NCBI GenBank assembly: GCA_021413925.1
Contig: JAIOPL010000013.1
Coordinates: forward strand, 141,888 to 205,887
DNA from: Verrucomicrobiota bacterium
GTDB lineage: Bacteria; Verrucomicrobiota; Verrucomicrobiia; Chthoniobacterales; UBA6821
DNA: 64,000 bases
Direction: 5' to 3'
Shown here: positions 15,314 through 24,350 of the stretch, in pieces
How the letters are laid out: each line of letters begins with the position of its first letter
Numbering within the stretch: position 1 is the first letter of the stretch
The notes under the pieces: model-generated
Database searches by the model: none
The model's input: the letters and a program-made list of their open reading frames with translations, nothing else
What the model was told of the DNA's origin: nothing
Made by a program: the position numbers and the translations under genes

Positions 15314-16192
15314 ATGTCCCACGCACCCGACACCACGCTTCTCTTAGGCCACTCGCCCGATCCCGACGACGCCTTCATGTTCTATGCCATGGCGGCCGAG
15401 AAGATCGACCTGATGGGCTACCGCTTCCAGCACATCCTCCAGGACATCCAGACTTTGAATGAGCGCGCGATGCGCGGTGAACTCCACCTCTCTGCCGTCT
15501 CGATCCACGCCTATGCCCACCTGCTCGACAAGTATGCCCTACTGCCGTGTGGCGCCAGCATGGGTGACGGCTACGGGCCGATGTTCGTGGCACTTCAGAA
15601 TCAAGGGCCTGCTGCCGATGCCTCGCTTGAGGAGAAGAAGACCTGGCTCCGATCCAAAAAGATTGCTATCCCAGGCCTCATGACCAGCGCCTATCTGAGC
15701 GCACAGCTCTTTCTTGGACCTGTTTTCAACCATGTGGTCGTTCCTTTTGACGAGATCTTCGACGCGATCCGCTCTGGTTCCGTCGATGTCGGCCTGATTA
15801 TTCACGAGGGACAGCTCACCTATGCCAACGAGGGCTTCGAGAAAATCGCCGACATGGGCGAGTGGTTCAAGGCCGAGACGGGTCTCCCGCTTCCGCTCGG
15901 CGGCAATGTCATCCGCAAGGACTTCGACTCCGATCAGCGCCGTGAGCTCAACATTATCATGAAGGAAAGCATCCGCTACGGCCTGGAGCATCGCCGCGCC
16001 GCCGTCGACCACAGTATGGCCCATGCACGCGGTATGGAAGTGCCCCTCGCCGATGAATTCATTGGGATGTATGTTAACGACTACACCCTCGATTATGGCG
16101 AGAGCGGTCGTGCGGCGATTCGGGAGTTCCTGGGGCGGGCAGCAGACCAAGGACTTGTCCCTCGTCTCGACAAACTCGAGTTTGTGAGTTGA
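15314..16192 (+). CDS. mqnD: 1,4-dihydroxy-6-naphthoate synthase (futalosine pathway)
   Basis: Converts cyclic dehypoxanthine futalosine to dihydroxynaphthoate in the futalosine route to menaquinone. The N-terminus LLLGHSPDPDDAFMFYAM follows the MqnD pattern (S-P-x-D-D-x-F-x-F), and HLSAVSIHAYAHL, GDGYGPMFVA and LIIHEGQLTY are typical of this periplasmic-binding-protein-like enzyme. 292 residues. The leader is almost purely pyrimidine-rich words with no Shine-Dalgarno. Confidence 0.88.
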   Translation: MSHAPDTTLLLGHSPDPDDAFMFYAMAAEKIDLMGYRFQHILQDIQTLNERAMRGELHLSAVSIHAYAHLLDKYALLPCGASMGDGYGPMFVALQNQGPAADASLEEKKTWLRSKKIAIPGLMTSAYLSAQLFLGPVFNHVVVPFDEIFDAIRSGSVDVGLIIHEGQLTYANEGFEKIADMGEWFKAETGLPLPLGGNVIRKDFDSDQRRELNIIMKESIRYGLEHRRAAVDHSMAHARGMEVPLADEFIGMYVNDYTLDYGESGRAAIREFLGRAADQGLVPRLDKLEFVS

Positions 16193-16242
16193 GCCTTTTT
16201 ATTGTTGCCAAGTGGCTCTCACTCTGAAATCTTCCACCCCCC

Positions 16243-16458
16243 ATGCCAAAAGCAATCGCACGTAGCAAAACCAAGAAGTCCGTGGCCAAACGGTTTAAGA
16301 TCACCGCCACGGGCAAGGTCGTTCGTTCGAAGGCTGGTCGGCGCCACTTGCTCGAGTGCAAAAGCTCCAAGAGCAAGCGTAAGCTTGGCAAACAGGTAGT
16401 CGTTGAAGACTGCGATGTGAGCCGAGTGAAGCTGAATCTGCCTTTCGGCCTGCGATAA
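16243..16458 (+). CDS. rpmI: 50S ribosomal protein L35
   Basis: 71-residue basic protein with the L35 start MPKAIARSKTKKSVAKRFK and the KAGRRHLL block. It opens the rpmI-rplT-pheS-pheT order; infC, which usually precedes rpmI, is absent here and mqnD lies upstream. The leader (CTTCCACCCCCC before ATG) lacks a Shine-Dalgarno. Confidence 0.95.
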   Translation: MPKAIARSKTKKSVAKRFKITATGKVVRSKAGRRHLLECKSSKSKRKLGKQVVVEDCDVSRVKLNLPFGLR

Positions 16459-16473
16459 AAGGTTAAAAAAATA

Positions 16474-16582
16474 CGATCCGAGGATCTGGCCGGAAGATTT
16501 CCGGCCTTCCCGGGCGGGTGAGATCCCGGATCGAACAACACAAACAGCCAGCCCGACGAGGTCCACCGTGTCACAGCGGTGG
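16474..16582 (+). promoter_or_regulatory. Structured RNA between rpmI and rplT (candidate autoregulatory leader)
   Basis: Three nested or adjacent stems occupy the spacer. Outer stem: 16474-16487 pairs with 16521-16533 over 13 pairs with one bulged A. Inner hairpin: GGCCGGAA (16488-16495) with TTCCGGCC (16499-16506), loop GAT. Third hairpin: CCACCG (16563-16568) with CGGTGG (16577-16582), 9 bases before the rplT ATG. L20 is known to control its own operon in other bacteria by binding mRNA that mimics its rRNA site; that role here is inference. Confidence 0.55.
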
Positions 16583-16591
16583 AAATAAGAG

Positions 16592-16987
16592 ATGCCAAGA
16601 GCCACCAATTCACCCGCCAGTCGCGCACGTCGCAAGCGGGTCATCGTAGAAGCCAGCGGATACCGCGGCCGCCGTTCCAAGCTTTACCGTTATGCGAAGG
16701 ATGCACGGATGAAGGCCAAGTACTGGGCCTACCGTGATCGTAAAACACGCAAGCGCAACGTCCGTTCCCTCTGGATCGTCCGTCTGAATGCAGCTGTCCG
16801 CGCTCAGGGACTGAGCTACAACCGCTTCATCGAGGGCCTGAAGGCCGCCAACATCCTGCTCGATCGCAAGGTCCTCTCGGACATCGCGATCACGGATGAG
16901 GGTTCCTTCACCCAGATCGTCGCCAAGGCCAAGGCTGCCCTCGAGGCAAAGCCTAAAGTCAAGGCGCCGCAGGCTGTCGCAGCCTAA
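16592..16987 (+). CDS. rplT: 50S ribosomal protein L20
   Basis: L20, an assembly protein of the large subunit and translational repressor in several bacteria. 131 residues: a basic N-terminal tail (MPRATNSPASRARRKRVIV) and the globular part with NVRSLWIVRLNAAVRAQGLSY. The C-terminus carries an extra Ala/Lys/Pro tail of about 14 residues compared with the usual 117. It follows the structured spacer after rpmI and is 24 bases from pheS. Confidence 0.96.
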   Translation: MPRATNSPASRARRKRVIVEASGYRGRRSKLYRYAKDARMKAKYWAYRDRKTRKRNVRSLWIVRLNAAVRAQGLSYNRFIEGLKAANILLDRKVLSDIAITDEGSFTQIVAKAKAALEAKPKVKAPQAVAA

Positions 16988-17011
16988 GGCCGGTTACCGG
17001 GATTTCCCTAA

Positions 17012-18046
17012 GTGGAGACCCAGACACCAGCGCTTAGCAGCCAGATTGACCAGCTTCGCATCGAGGCGCTCTCCGCTATTGCGGAGGCGTCCGATGCTTT
17101 AGCTCTTAAGGAAGCTCGCGTCCGCTACCTCGGCAAGACCGGATCGGTCTCCCTGCTGAGCGAAGGGATGCGCACTCTCTCCAAGGAAGAGCGCCCTGTC
17201 ATGGGTAAGCTTCTCAATGACTTGCGGACTGCTGTCACAGTAGCGCTCGATGAGAAGGAATCGGCTCTCACCGCGCAGGCCGATACAGCCGCTCTATCGG
17301 CAATCGATGCTTCCCTGACAGGGACAGGTCCCGAGGCCGGATCACTCCACCCGCTCACCCTCCTGGTGGACCGTGCCGTACAAATCTTCCGCAGGCTAGG
17401 ATTTGCCATCGCCGATGGTCCTGACATGGAGACCGAGTGGCACTGCTTCGACGCGCTGAACACCCCCGCTGACCATCCGGCCCGGAACGAGCAGGATACT
17501 TTCTATCTTCCCGACGGACGTCTGCTCCGCACGCATACGTCGTCCATTCAGATCCGGACCATGGTGGCGAGTCCTCCCCCGATTCGCATCATCGCCCCTG
17601 GCGCCGCCTACCGCCGCGACGAGGTTGATGCCACCCATCTCGCTCAGTTCACCCAGATGGAGGGACTCTATGTCGCTCCGGGCGTGAGTTTGGCCGATCT
17701 CAAGGGAACCATCGAATTCTTCTTCCGCGAGCTTTTCGGCGCCGGCACCGAGATTCGTTTTCGCCCCCATTTCTTCCCCTTCACCGAGCCGAGTTACGAG
17801 ATCGATCTCCGCACCGAGGCCCTTGGCGGGAAGTGGATGGAACTCGCAGGATGCGGAATGGTCGACCCCGCCGTCTTCGAGGAAGTGAACAAAAAGCGCG
17901 GCGACAACGCCTACGATCCCGAGAAGGTGAGCGGCTTTGCCTTCGGCTTCGGTCTCGACCGGCTCGCCATGAATCTCACGGGCGTCTCCGACATCCGGAT
18001 GCTGACCGAGAACGACCTGCGCTTCCTTTCCCGATTCACCGCCTAA
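17012..18046 (+). CDS. pheS: Phenylalanine-tRNA ligase alpha subunit
   Basis: Catalytic subunit of the alpha2-beta2 synthetase charging tRNA-Phe. 344 residues: N-terminal coiled coil (about 1-95), then class II motifs with GPDMETEWHCFDALN, motif 2 region RRDEVDATHLAQFTQMEG and motif 3 GFAFGFGLDRLAM. It begins with GTG at 17012. pheT follows after 19 bases. Confidence 0.96.
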   Translation: METQTPALSSQIDQLRIEALSAIAEASDALALKEARVRYLGKTGSVSLLSEGMRTLSKEERPVMGKLLNDLRTAVTVALDEKESALTAQADTAALSAIDASLTGTGPEAGSLHPLTLLVDRAVQIFRRLGFAIADGPDMETEWHCFDALNTPADHPARNEQDTFYLPDGRLLRTHTSSIQIRTMVASPPPIRIIAPGAAYRRDEVDATHLAQFTQMEGLYVAPGVSLADLKGTIEFFFRELFGAGTEIRFRPHFFPFTEPSYEIDLRTEALGGKWMELAGCGMVDPAVFEEVNKKRGDNAYDPEKVSGFAFGFGLDRLAMNLTGVSDIRMLTENDLRFLSRFTA

Positions 18047-18065
18047 TTTCACAGCCTAAACGCCT

Positions 18066-20450
18066 ATGAAGATCTCCCTTTCCTGGCTGCGGGACTATCT
18101 CCGCACCGACAAGCCGGCCGCCGAGATCGCCCGCATACTGACCGACGCCGGCCTCGAGGTCGGTTCGATCGAGTCGACAGGCGTTGCCATTCCAAAGGTT
18201 GTCGCCGCCCAGATCCTTGAGTCAATCCAGCATCCAAATGCCGACCGACTCAGCGTCTGCAAGGTCGATGATGGCAGCGGCACGCCGCGCCAGATCGTCT
18301 GCGGAGCCAAGAATTACAAGGTCGGTGACAAGGTGCCTCTCGCCCAGCCCGGCGCCGTGATGCCGGGTGATTTCAAGATCAAGGTTGGCAAGCTGCGTGG
18401 CGTCGAAAGCGAGGGGATGATGTGTAGCTCGAAGGAGCTCGGACTCGGCGAAGGAGCTGATGGGCTACTCATCCTTTCTCCCGAGACCGCAATCGGAACC
18501 CCGCTTTGCGAACTTTTCCCTGCCGAGGAAGTCTTTGAGATCGAGATCACGCCGAACCGTCCCGACTGGCTAGGTCATGTTGGTGTGGCCCGTGAAGCCG
18601 CCGCTTTCGGCTGCGGGGAACTGATCAGTCCCACCCCCGCCCTTCCTTCCACGAAAGAGGATGCTTCCGTCGCCGCCATTGCCGCTCCTGCCGCCGCATC
18701 CTTCTACAGTATCCACCGCATCGACGGGGTGAAGGTTGGGCCTAGCCCCGAGTGGCTCCGCAAACGTCTGGAGTCCGTCGGCCTCCGCTCCATTAACAAC
18801 ATCGTCGACATCACGAATTTCGTGATGTTCGAGACGGCTCAGCCTCTGCACGCCTTTGATGCCGGTAAGATCGAGGGGGCTCTGACCGTCCGCTTTGCGA
18901 ACGAAGAAGCCCTCACCTCGCTCGATGGCAAGGAATACAAGCTCACCGCTCACGATCTTGTGATCGCCGATGCCAAGGGCCCCCAAGCAATTGCCGGCAT
19001 CACCGGAGGTGTTGAAAGCGGGGTTTCTGAAACGACCACATCGATTCTTTTGGAAAGCGCCCTCTTCGAGCCGACCGTGATCCGCAGATCGAGCCGAGCA
19101 CTCGGTATCTCGACTGACTCCAGCTACCGCTTCGAGCGTGGCGTCGATGCCCAGGGAGCGCTGGCGGCTTCCGCACGGGCTGCGGCCCTGATCGTGGAGT
19201 TGGCAGGAGGAATGCCATCTGCGGAACTCGTCATCGCCGGATCGCTTCCCGCAACGCGTGTGGTGGCACTACGCTGCGATCGTGTGCGCTCGCTTCTCGG
19301 CATCGATCTGGAAGACGACTCCATTGCCATACTCCTCACGAAGCTGGGGCTGAAAAAGATCGCAAGTGAGGCTGCTTTGGGATTTGAGATTCCCTCCTGG
19401 CGGAATGACCTGACCCGCGAGGTCGATCTGATCGAGGAGGTCGCTCGCCTGCATGGGATCAACTCCATCACCGCAAAATGTGCTGGTATACCTGCTCATT
19501 CGAGCGATGCCGACAAGGCTTATGACTTCGCCCACGGTCTGCGACGTCGCCTCTCGGGCGGAGGATTTCACGAAGCCCGTAGTGGAACCCTGACCGGCAG
19601 CCGCGATCAGGAAGCCTTCTCCACCGGAGGCGTGATCGCCGTCCGCAACCCGATGGGTGAGGAGCACTCTACCCTGCGAGCCAGCCTGATACCCGGACTT
19701 CTGGAGGCCGTTTCGCGCAATCTGCGCCATGGAACTAATTCGATACGACTCTTCGAGATCGGCAAAGTCTACCAGCAGGAGCAACCCGAGGAGTCGATGC
19801 AACTCGGTCTTGTCATGACGGGCCGCACAGCGCCGGAGAATTGGCGTGGGAAGGAGGAAGGGGAGCGGTCCCTGGATCTCTATGATCTCAAGGGCGTCAT
19901 CCAACTGCTAGGTACTCGTCTGGAACCGATCACCTTCCGCGCTGCAACTCATGCCTCGTTACCTCTGGCTCTCGAGATCCTGATCGCGGGCAAACCCGCC
20001 GGCATTCTCGGCGTTCTTTCTCCATCTGCCACGCGCGAGTTGATGGTCGGCGGGCATCAGGGTCAGATCGTTGTAGCCGAGCTCGACCTCCACGCACTCC
20101 AGGCTGCTAGCGGTATTGGGCTCTCCAAGGATCCGAAGAAGCATGGTTTGCTTCACAAGTTCCCGGCGGTTCGCCGCGATCTGGCCCTACTGATGGATGC
20201 GGCCACTCCCTACACCGTAGTCGAGCAGGCGGTTCTGGCAGCGCAGGAAGAGTTGCTCTCGGCCGTCACTCCTTTCGATGTCTTCAGCGATCCCGAGGGC
20301 GTCAAGGTGCCGCTTGGCAAAAAATCTCTGGCCATCGCCTTGACTTTCCTGCATCCCGAAAGAACCTTGACCACGGAAGAGGTGAACGCGGCGGTCACAC
20401 GCATCGTCGCCCAGCTTCGGGAAGCGGCGGGAGCCGAGGTCCGCGGCTGA
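18066..20450 (+). CDS. pheT: Phenylalanine-tRNA ligase beta subunit
   Basis: Partner of PheS, holding the editing domain and tRNA-binding parts. 794 residues: N-terminal EMAP/OB-like domain (about 40-150, with NADRLSVCKVDDG), B3/B4 editing region (NNIVDITNFVMFETAQPLHAFD), B5 domain and the C-terminal anticodon-binding FDX-ACB domain (KFPAVRRDLALL...). Full length and uninterrupted. Last gene of the rpmI operon. Confidence 0.96.
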   Translation: MKISLSWLRDYLRTDKPAAEIARILTDAGLEVGSIESTGVAIPKVVAAQILESIQHPNADRLSVCKVDDGSGTPRQIVCGAKNYKVGDKVPLAQPGAVMPGDFKIKVGKLRGVESEGMMCSSKELGLGEGADGLLILSPETAIGTPLCELFPAEEVFEIEITPNRPDWLGHVGVAREAAAFGCGELISPTPALPSTKEDASVAAIAAPAAASFYSIHRIDGVKVGPSPEWLRKRLESVGLRSINNIVDITNFVMFETAQPLHAFDAGKIEGALTVRFANEEALTSLDGKEYKLTAHDLVIADAKGPQAIAGITGGVESGVSETTTSILLESALFEPTVIRRSSRALGISTDSSYRFERGVDAQGALAASARAAALIVELAGGMPSAELVIAGSLPATRVVALRCDRVRSLLGIDLEDDSIAILLTKLGLKKIASEAALGFEIPSWRNDLTREVDLIEEVARLHGINSITAKCAGIPAHSSDADKAYDFAHGLRRRLSGGGFHEARSGTLTGSRDQEAFSTGGVIAVRNPMGEEHSTLRASLIPGLLEAVSRNLRHGTNSIRLFEIGKVYQQEQPEESMQLGLVMTGRTAPENWRGKEEGERSLDLYDLKGVIQLLGTRLEPITFRAATHASLPLALEILIAGKPAGILGVLSPSATRELMVGGHQGQIVVAELDLHALQAASGIGLSKDPKKHGLLHKFPAVRRDLALLMDAATPYTVVEQAVLAAQEELLSAVTPFDVFSDPEGVKVPLGKKSLAIALTFLHPERTLTTEEVNAAVTRIVAQLREAAGAEVRG

Positions 20451-20494
20451 ATCTTCGAACCATAAACATGGTTATCGTTCTCTCCACATTTTGA

Positions 20495-20675
20495 ATTTGC
20501 CCTGCGGTGTTCGGGATTCGGTCTGTATGCTCCCGATCCGATGTGATCAAACCGGAGGCTGACCGGGCGGAACAATGACAGGCCTTCACTGGAGGTCAGC
20601 GGTCCGCACGGAGGTCTCCACCCTAACCTATATTGGGAACGGGATCGCGACCTAACGGCATCGCGGGGCATCTCT
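20495..20675 (+). ncRNA. ssrS: Probable 6S RNA
   Basis: About 180 nt, the usual 6S length. The ends close in an 11-pair stem: GCCCTGCGGTG (20499-20509) with CATCGCGGGGC (20659-20669), two of the pairs being G-U. The 5' part CTGCGGTGTTCG and the following CTCCCGATCCGAT resemble the conserved 5' strand of 6S RNA (E. coli GATGTTCG and CCCTGAGCCGAT). A CGGTC/GATCG stem, an open central region and a long imperfect apical stem (GGAG...CTCC) fit the rod with a central bubble that imitates an open promoter for RNA polymerase. Not tested with a covariance model. Confidence 0.65.
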
Positions 20676-20767
20676 TTCCTCGTCCTTCGGGCGAGGAAGG
20701 TGTATAGACTGAAGACTGTTAGACTATTAGGTCTGAGCAAACAGGGGCCTTCGGCCCCCGGCACCAT
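20676..20767 (+). other. Spacer with two UUCG-loop hairpins and a dispersed repeat word
   Basis: Downstream of the putative 6S RNA: a hairpin CCTCGTCC-TTCG-GGCGAGG (about 20678-20698), a copy of the TAGACTGAAGACTGTTAG repeat (20705-20731) and a strong GGGGCC-TTC-GGCCCC hairpin just before the ATG at 20768. Neither hairpin has a clear downstream T-run, so terminator function is uncertain. Confidence 0.5.
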
Positions 20768-21022
20768 ATGAACTGTGAACAAAAGAAAAAGCAGATCTGG
20801 TTTCCAGCCAAGCGCTACGGATGGGGTTGGGGGATCCCCTGCTGCTGGCAGGGATGGGTGGTTCTAGGGGTTTGGATCCTGCTGATGAGCCTAGCGGCGT
20901 GGGGTTTGCTTCCCCGGCACCCCTGGCTATTTCAGGGTGCTGTCTGGACTTTAGCTGGGGCCTTGATCACCGTTTGCTGGTGGAAGGGGGACAAGCCGTA
21001 TTGGCGCTGGGGTAAGGATTGA
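20768..21022 (+). CDS. Small two-helix membrane protein, conserved hypothetical
   Basis: 84 residues with two hydrophobic helices (about 29-46 and 53-70). The pattern YGWGWGIPCCWQGW near the start and WWKGDKPYWRWGK at the end resembles a widespread uncharacterised family with the same Trp/Gly-rich ends. Function unknown. It ends 33 bases before the rseP ATG on the same strand. Confidence 0.7.
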   Translation: MNCEQKKKQIWFPAKRYGWGWGIPCCWQGWVVLGVWILLMSLAAWGLLPRHPWLFQGAVWTLAGALITVCWWKGDKPYWRWGKD

Positions 21023-21055
21023 TTTTTGAAGCGCCTCGGGCGAGGCTTCAGGTTC

Positions 21056-22537
21056 ATGTTTTTCGGAACCCTCAAAGTCATCAGCATCCTTCTCGAGGTG
21101 GTGCTGCTTTTTAACCTCCTCATCGTCGTCCATGAGTTGGGTCATTTTTTCGCCGCCAAGTGGCGGGGTCTGAAAGTGGAGAAATTTGCTATCTGGTTCG
21201 GCAAGGCGCTCTGGTCCAAGACAATCAACGGGGTGGAATACAGACTCGGCAGCATTCCTGCCGGAGGATTCGTGGCCATTCCCCAACTCGCACCCATGGA
21301 GGCCTTGGAAGGTGAGACCAATGAGAGGGGTGAGGCCTTGCCGCCGGCACGCCCCCTCGACAAGATCATCGTCGCCCTTGCGGGTCCCGCCGCCAGCCTC
21401 GGACTAGCTTTTCTGATTGCCTGCGTGGTTTGGTATGTCGGCCGCCCTGTCAGCGAGGCCGAGACGACCAACATGATTGGCTATGTCCTTGAGGGAGGAC
21501 CCGCCGCCAAGGCTGGACTTCAGCCGGGAGACAGGATCCTTGCCGTCAACGGACATACGGTCACTCGGATCAATGGCATGGGCCGGATGAGTGACAGCGT
21601 TGCCTGGAATCTAGCCATCAGCTCGGCTCCCGTGGTGCCTATCCGGTTCGAACGCGCCGGCAAGCAATCGCTGGTCGAGGTGGAGCCCTTTGTCGAGCCT
21701 ACCAAAGGTTGGGGGCGGAAGAACCTGCGCCAGATCCAGATTATTCCGGCCATGACCCCGTTGATCGCACGGGTCATTCCTAACAGCCCTGCCGAGGAGG
21801 CGGGTCTTCGCGCAGGGGATCTCGTGATTGCGGCAAATGGTCAGACACTCTACAGCGGCCAGACTCTTGCAGAGGTTCTGAGCGCCACCAAGGGAGCCCC
21901 GGTGACTCTCACGATCCGGCGGGGAGGAGCTGACTTCCCCATTTCCATCACCCCGCGCATCCCTGTGGGAGAGAAGCAGGTCCGACTCGGCATCCAATGG
22001 GATCAGCGCGGGCTTGTCAGGCTGGTCCATCCGGATCCCATCACCCAGATCAAGTCGAGCCTTCTGACCATGTGGGAGACCATCTCGGCCGTCACGGCCC
22101 GCCATTCCGAAATAGGCGTCCAGCAGCTCAGCGGGCCCGTCGGGATCATGAGGATCTACTACCTTCTCTTCCAGAGCCCGATGGGGTGGCAGCTGGCCCT
22201 CTGGTTCAGTGTCGTTCTGAACGTCAACCTAGCCGTGATGAATATGCTCCCACTGCCTGTTCTCGACGGCGGGCATATCCTGCTGGCCTTTATCGAATGG
22301 ATTTGCGGGCATCCGATCCATCAGAAGACACTGGAGATTGTCCAGACCACCTTTGCCATGCTGCTGATCGGAACCATGCTCTATATCTCCTTTTACGATG
22401 TCAGTGACTTAGTGAGGGGACAAAAATCTGGAGCGGCAGCTACGGGTGACAAGACAGCGGAGATCATGACCTTCTCGCCAAAATCTCCTGCTGCTAATGT
22501 TGCGGCCCCATCGCCGGTTTCCCCGGTCAAGCCATGA
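21056..22537 (+). CDS. rseP: RseP-type site-2 zinc metalloprotease
   Basis: Intramembrane protease that cuts single-helix substrates such as anti-sigma factors. The ATG at 21056 precedes the first helix; a TTG 30 bases upstream adds only a basic leader. Active site HELGH (VVHELGHFFAAKW), then two PDZ domains (PAAKAGLQPGDRILAVNG and PAEEAGLRAGDLVIAANG) and the third zinc ligand motif NMLPLPVLDGGHI. 493 residues, slightly longer than usual because of a C-terminal Ala/Pro/Ser tail. It overlaps ispG by ATGA. Confidence 0.93.
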   Translation: MFFGTLKVISILLEVVLLFNLLIVVHELGHFFAAKWRGLKVEKFAIWFGKALWSKTINGVEYRLGSIPAGGFVAIPQLAPMEALEGETNERGEALPPARPLDKIIVALAGPAASLGLAFLIACVVWYVGRPVSEAETTNMIGYVLEGGPAAKAGLQPGDRILAVNGHTVTRINGMGRMSDSVAWNLAISSAPVVPIRFERAGKQSLVEVEPFVEPTKGWGRKNLRQIQIIPAMTPLIARVIPNSPAEEAGLRAGDLVIAANGQTLYSGQTLAEVLSATKGAPVTLTIRRGGADFPISITPRIPVGEKQVRLGIQWDQRGLVRLVHPDPITQIKSSLLTMWETISAVTARHSEIGVQQLSGPVGIMRIYYLLFQSPMGWQLALWFSVVLNVNLAVMNMLPLPVLDGGHILLAFIEWICGHPIHQKTLEIVQTTFAMLLIGTMLYISFYDVSDLVRGQKSGAAATGDKTAEIMTFSPKSPAANVAAPSPVSPVKP

Positions 22538-24339
22538 GAAGTGCGGGTGATGCCGCTGTCAAAACGGGAGTGCCGCTCAGCTACGCGGCCGATCTCTTCT
22601 CCTACGCACGACGTCCCAGTCGGGAAGTGATCATCGGGGGCTTGGGATTTGGTGGGGCCAATCCGATCCGGATCCAGTCGATGATCACCAGCGACACGAT
22701 GGATACGGAGGCCTGTGTCCGGGAAACGCTGCGACTGGTCGAGGTGGGATGTGAAATGGTTCGCATCACGGCACCGACCGTGAAGGATGCCGCCAATCTC
22801 CAAAAAATTCGTGCGGAGTTGAATGCGCGCGGTTGTACCGTTCCTCTCGTCGCGGATATCCATTTCAAGCCGGATGCCGCGCTTGAGGCTGTCAAATGGG
22901 TGGAGAAGGTGCGGATCAATCCCGGCAACTTCGCCGATTCCAAGAAATTCAATGTGCGCGACTACAGCGACGCCGAGTATGCGGCCGAGTTGGAGCGGAT
23001 CCGTAAACGCTTTACCCCGCTGGTGAAGCTCTGCATTGAGCGTGGCGTGGCGATGCGCATCGGGACCAACCACGGCTCGCTCAGCGACCGGATCATGAAC
23101 CGCTTCGGCGACTCACCTCTCGGCATGGTGGAGAGTGCCCTGGAATTCGCCAGGATCGCCCGTGATCTCGATTTCCACGCGCTGATCTTCTCCATGAAGG
23201 CCTCGAATCCGAAGGTCATGATCGCCGCCTACCGGTTGCTGGTGGCGAGGCTGAATGCGGAAGGGCCCGACTGGAACTATCCCATCCATCTCGGTGTGAC
23301 GGAGGCGGGTGACGGCGAGGATGGGCGGATCAAGAGCGCTATTGGCATCGGGTCACTCCTCTCGGATGGAATCGGCGATACCATCCGCGTCTCCCTCACC
23401 GAGGATAGTGAGCATGAAATCCCCGTGGCGCGTGCCTTGGTGGCTCCGTTTGCAGCACGAATCGCCGCCGTCTCCCCAGTTTCCGGAATCAAGGCCAACT
23501 GGCCGCTATTCGACTACCAAAGGCGTGCTGCTGAACGGATCGTCCTGGAGGGCATCACTCGGCCGATCGCTCTAGGAGGAACAGAAACGGTCGCTGTTAC
23601 TGTGCCGCGTCGCGTCGATGAGGCCGTGGCTCACAAGCGTGACGCTCTCGGCGACTATAAGCCGGAACTGATCCTTGAAGACTTGTCAGTGGTGGAAGTG
23701 GACCCCCTCTCTCCCGAAGAGGTCGCCGCAGTGAACGCGGTTTCGGAGCCGCGCCTTATCACCGTGCGCGATGGAGTGTCTCTGGATCCCATCGTTGCCT
23801 TCCGACTGCTTGCTGCACAGGTGAATTCGCGTCATCCCATTCTGCTGAAGGATATATTCACTCCTGCTTCAGGCGGGGAGTTTCTGGATCACCTCCTCAC
23901 CTCCGCGACCGTCCTGGGATCGCTCCTCTGCGACGGCATCGGAGATGCCATCCTGCTGCGAAGCGAAGAGGCGCCCGGTCAGTCACTGCGCCTTGCCTAC
24001 AACATCCTCCAAGCCGCTGGCGTCCGCATCTTCAAGACCGACTACGTAGCCTGCCCTTCCTGCGGCCGCACCCTCTTCAATCTCCAGGAGACCACGGCTC
24101 GTATCAAGGCCTCGACCTCTCATCTCAAGGGTGTCCGCATTGCGGTCATGGGTTGCATTGTTAACGGCCCGGGAGAGATGGCAGACGCCGACTTCGGCTA
24201 TGTCGGCGGAGCTCCTGGCAAGGTGAACCTCTATGTCGGCAAGCAAGCGGTGAAGTTCAACATTCTCGAAGTGGAAGCTGTCGATCGCCTGGTGGATTTA
24301 ATTAAAGAGCACAACAAGTGGGTTGAGCAACCGGCTTAG
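22534..24339 (+). CDS. ispG: (E)-4-hydroxy-3-methylbut-2-enyl-diphosphate synthase, long form
   Basis: Penultimate step of the MEP isoprenoid pathway; a 4Fe-4S enzyme. At 601 residues it is the three-domain form known from plants, Chlamydiae and Bacteroidetes, with a large insert (about 290-480) between the TIM barrel and the cluster domain. Cluster ligands are in ACPSCGRTLFN and GCIVNGPGE. Its coupling to rseP by ATGA overlap matches the common dxr-rseP-ispG order, though dxr is not here. Confidence 0.95.
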   Translation: MRSAGDAAVKTGVPLSYAADLFSYARRPSREVIIGGLGFGGANPIRIQSMITSDTMDTEACVRETLRLVEVGCEMVRITAPTVKDAANLQKIRAELNARGCTVPLVADIHFKPDAALEAVKWVEKVRINPGNFADSKKFNVRDYSDAEYAAELERIRKRFTPLVKLCIERGVAMRIGTNHGSLSDRIMNRFGDSPLGMVESALEFARIARDLDFHALIFSMKASNPKVMIAAYRLLVARLNAEGPDWNYPIHLGVTEAGDGEDGRIKSAIGIGSLLSDGIGDTIRVSLTEDSEHEIPVARALVAPFAARIAAVSPVSGIKANWPLFDYQRRAAERIVLEGITRPIALGGTETVAVTVPRRVDEAVAHKRDALGDYKPELILEDLSVVEVDPLSPEEVAAVNAVSEPRLITVRDGVSLDPIVAFRLLAAQVNSRHPILLKDIFTPASGGEFLDHLLTSATVLGSLLCDGIGDAILLRSEEAPGQSLRLAYNILQAAGVRIFKTDYVACPSCGRTLFNLQETTARIKASTSHLKGVRIAVMGCIVNGPGEMADADFGYVGGAPGKVNLYVGKQAVKFNILEVEAVDRLVDLIKEHNKWVEQPA

Positions 24340-24350
24340 GCTCTCTTTCT

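Noticed and set aside
20540-20660. Signal recognition particle RNA
   Set aside because: GGTCAGCGGTCC resembles part of the SRP helix, but the GGAAGGAAGCAGCC-type tetraloop region is absent; the 180-nt closed rod suits 6S RNA.
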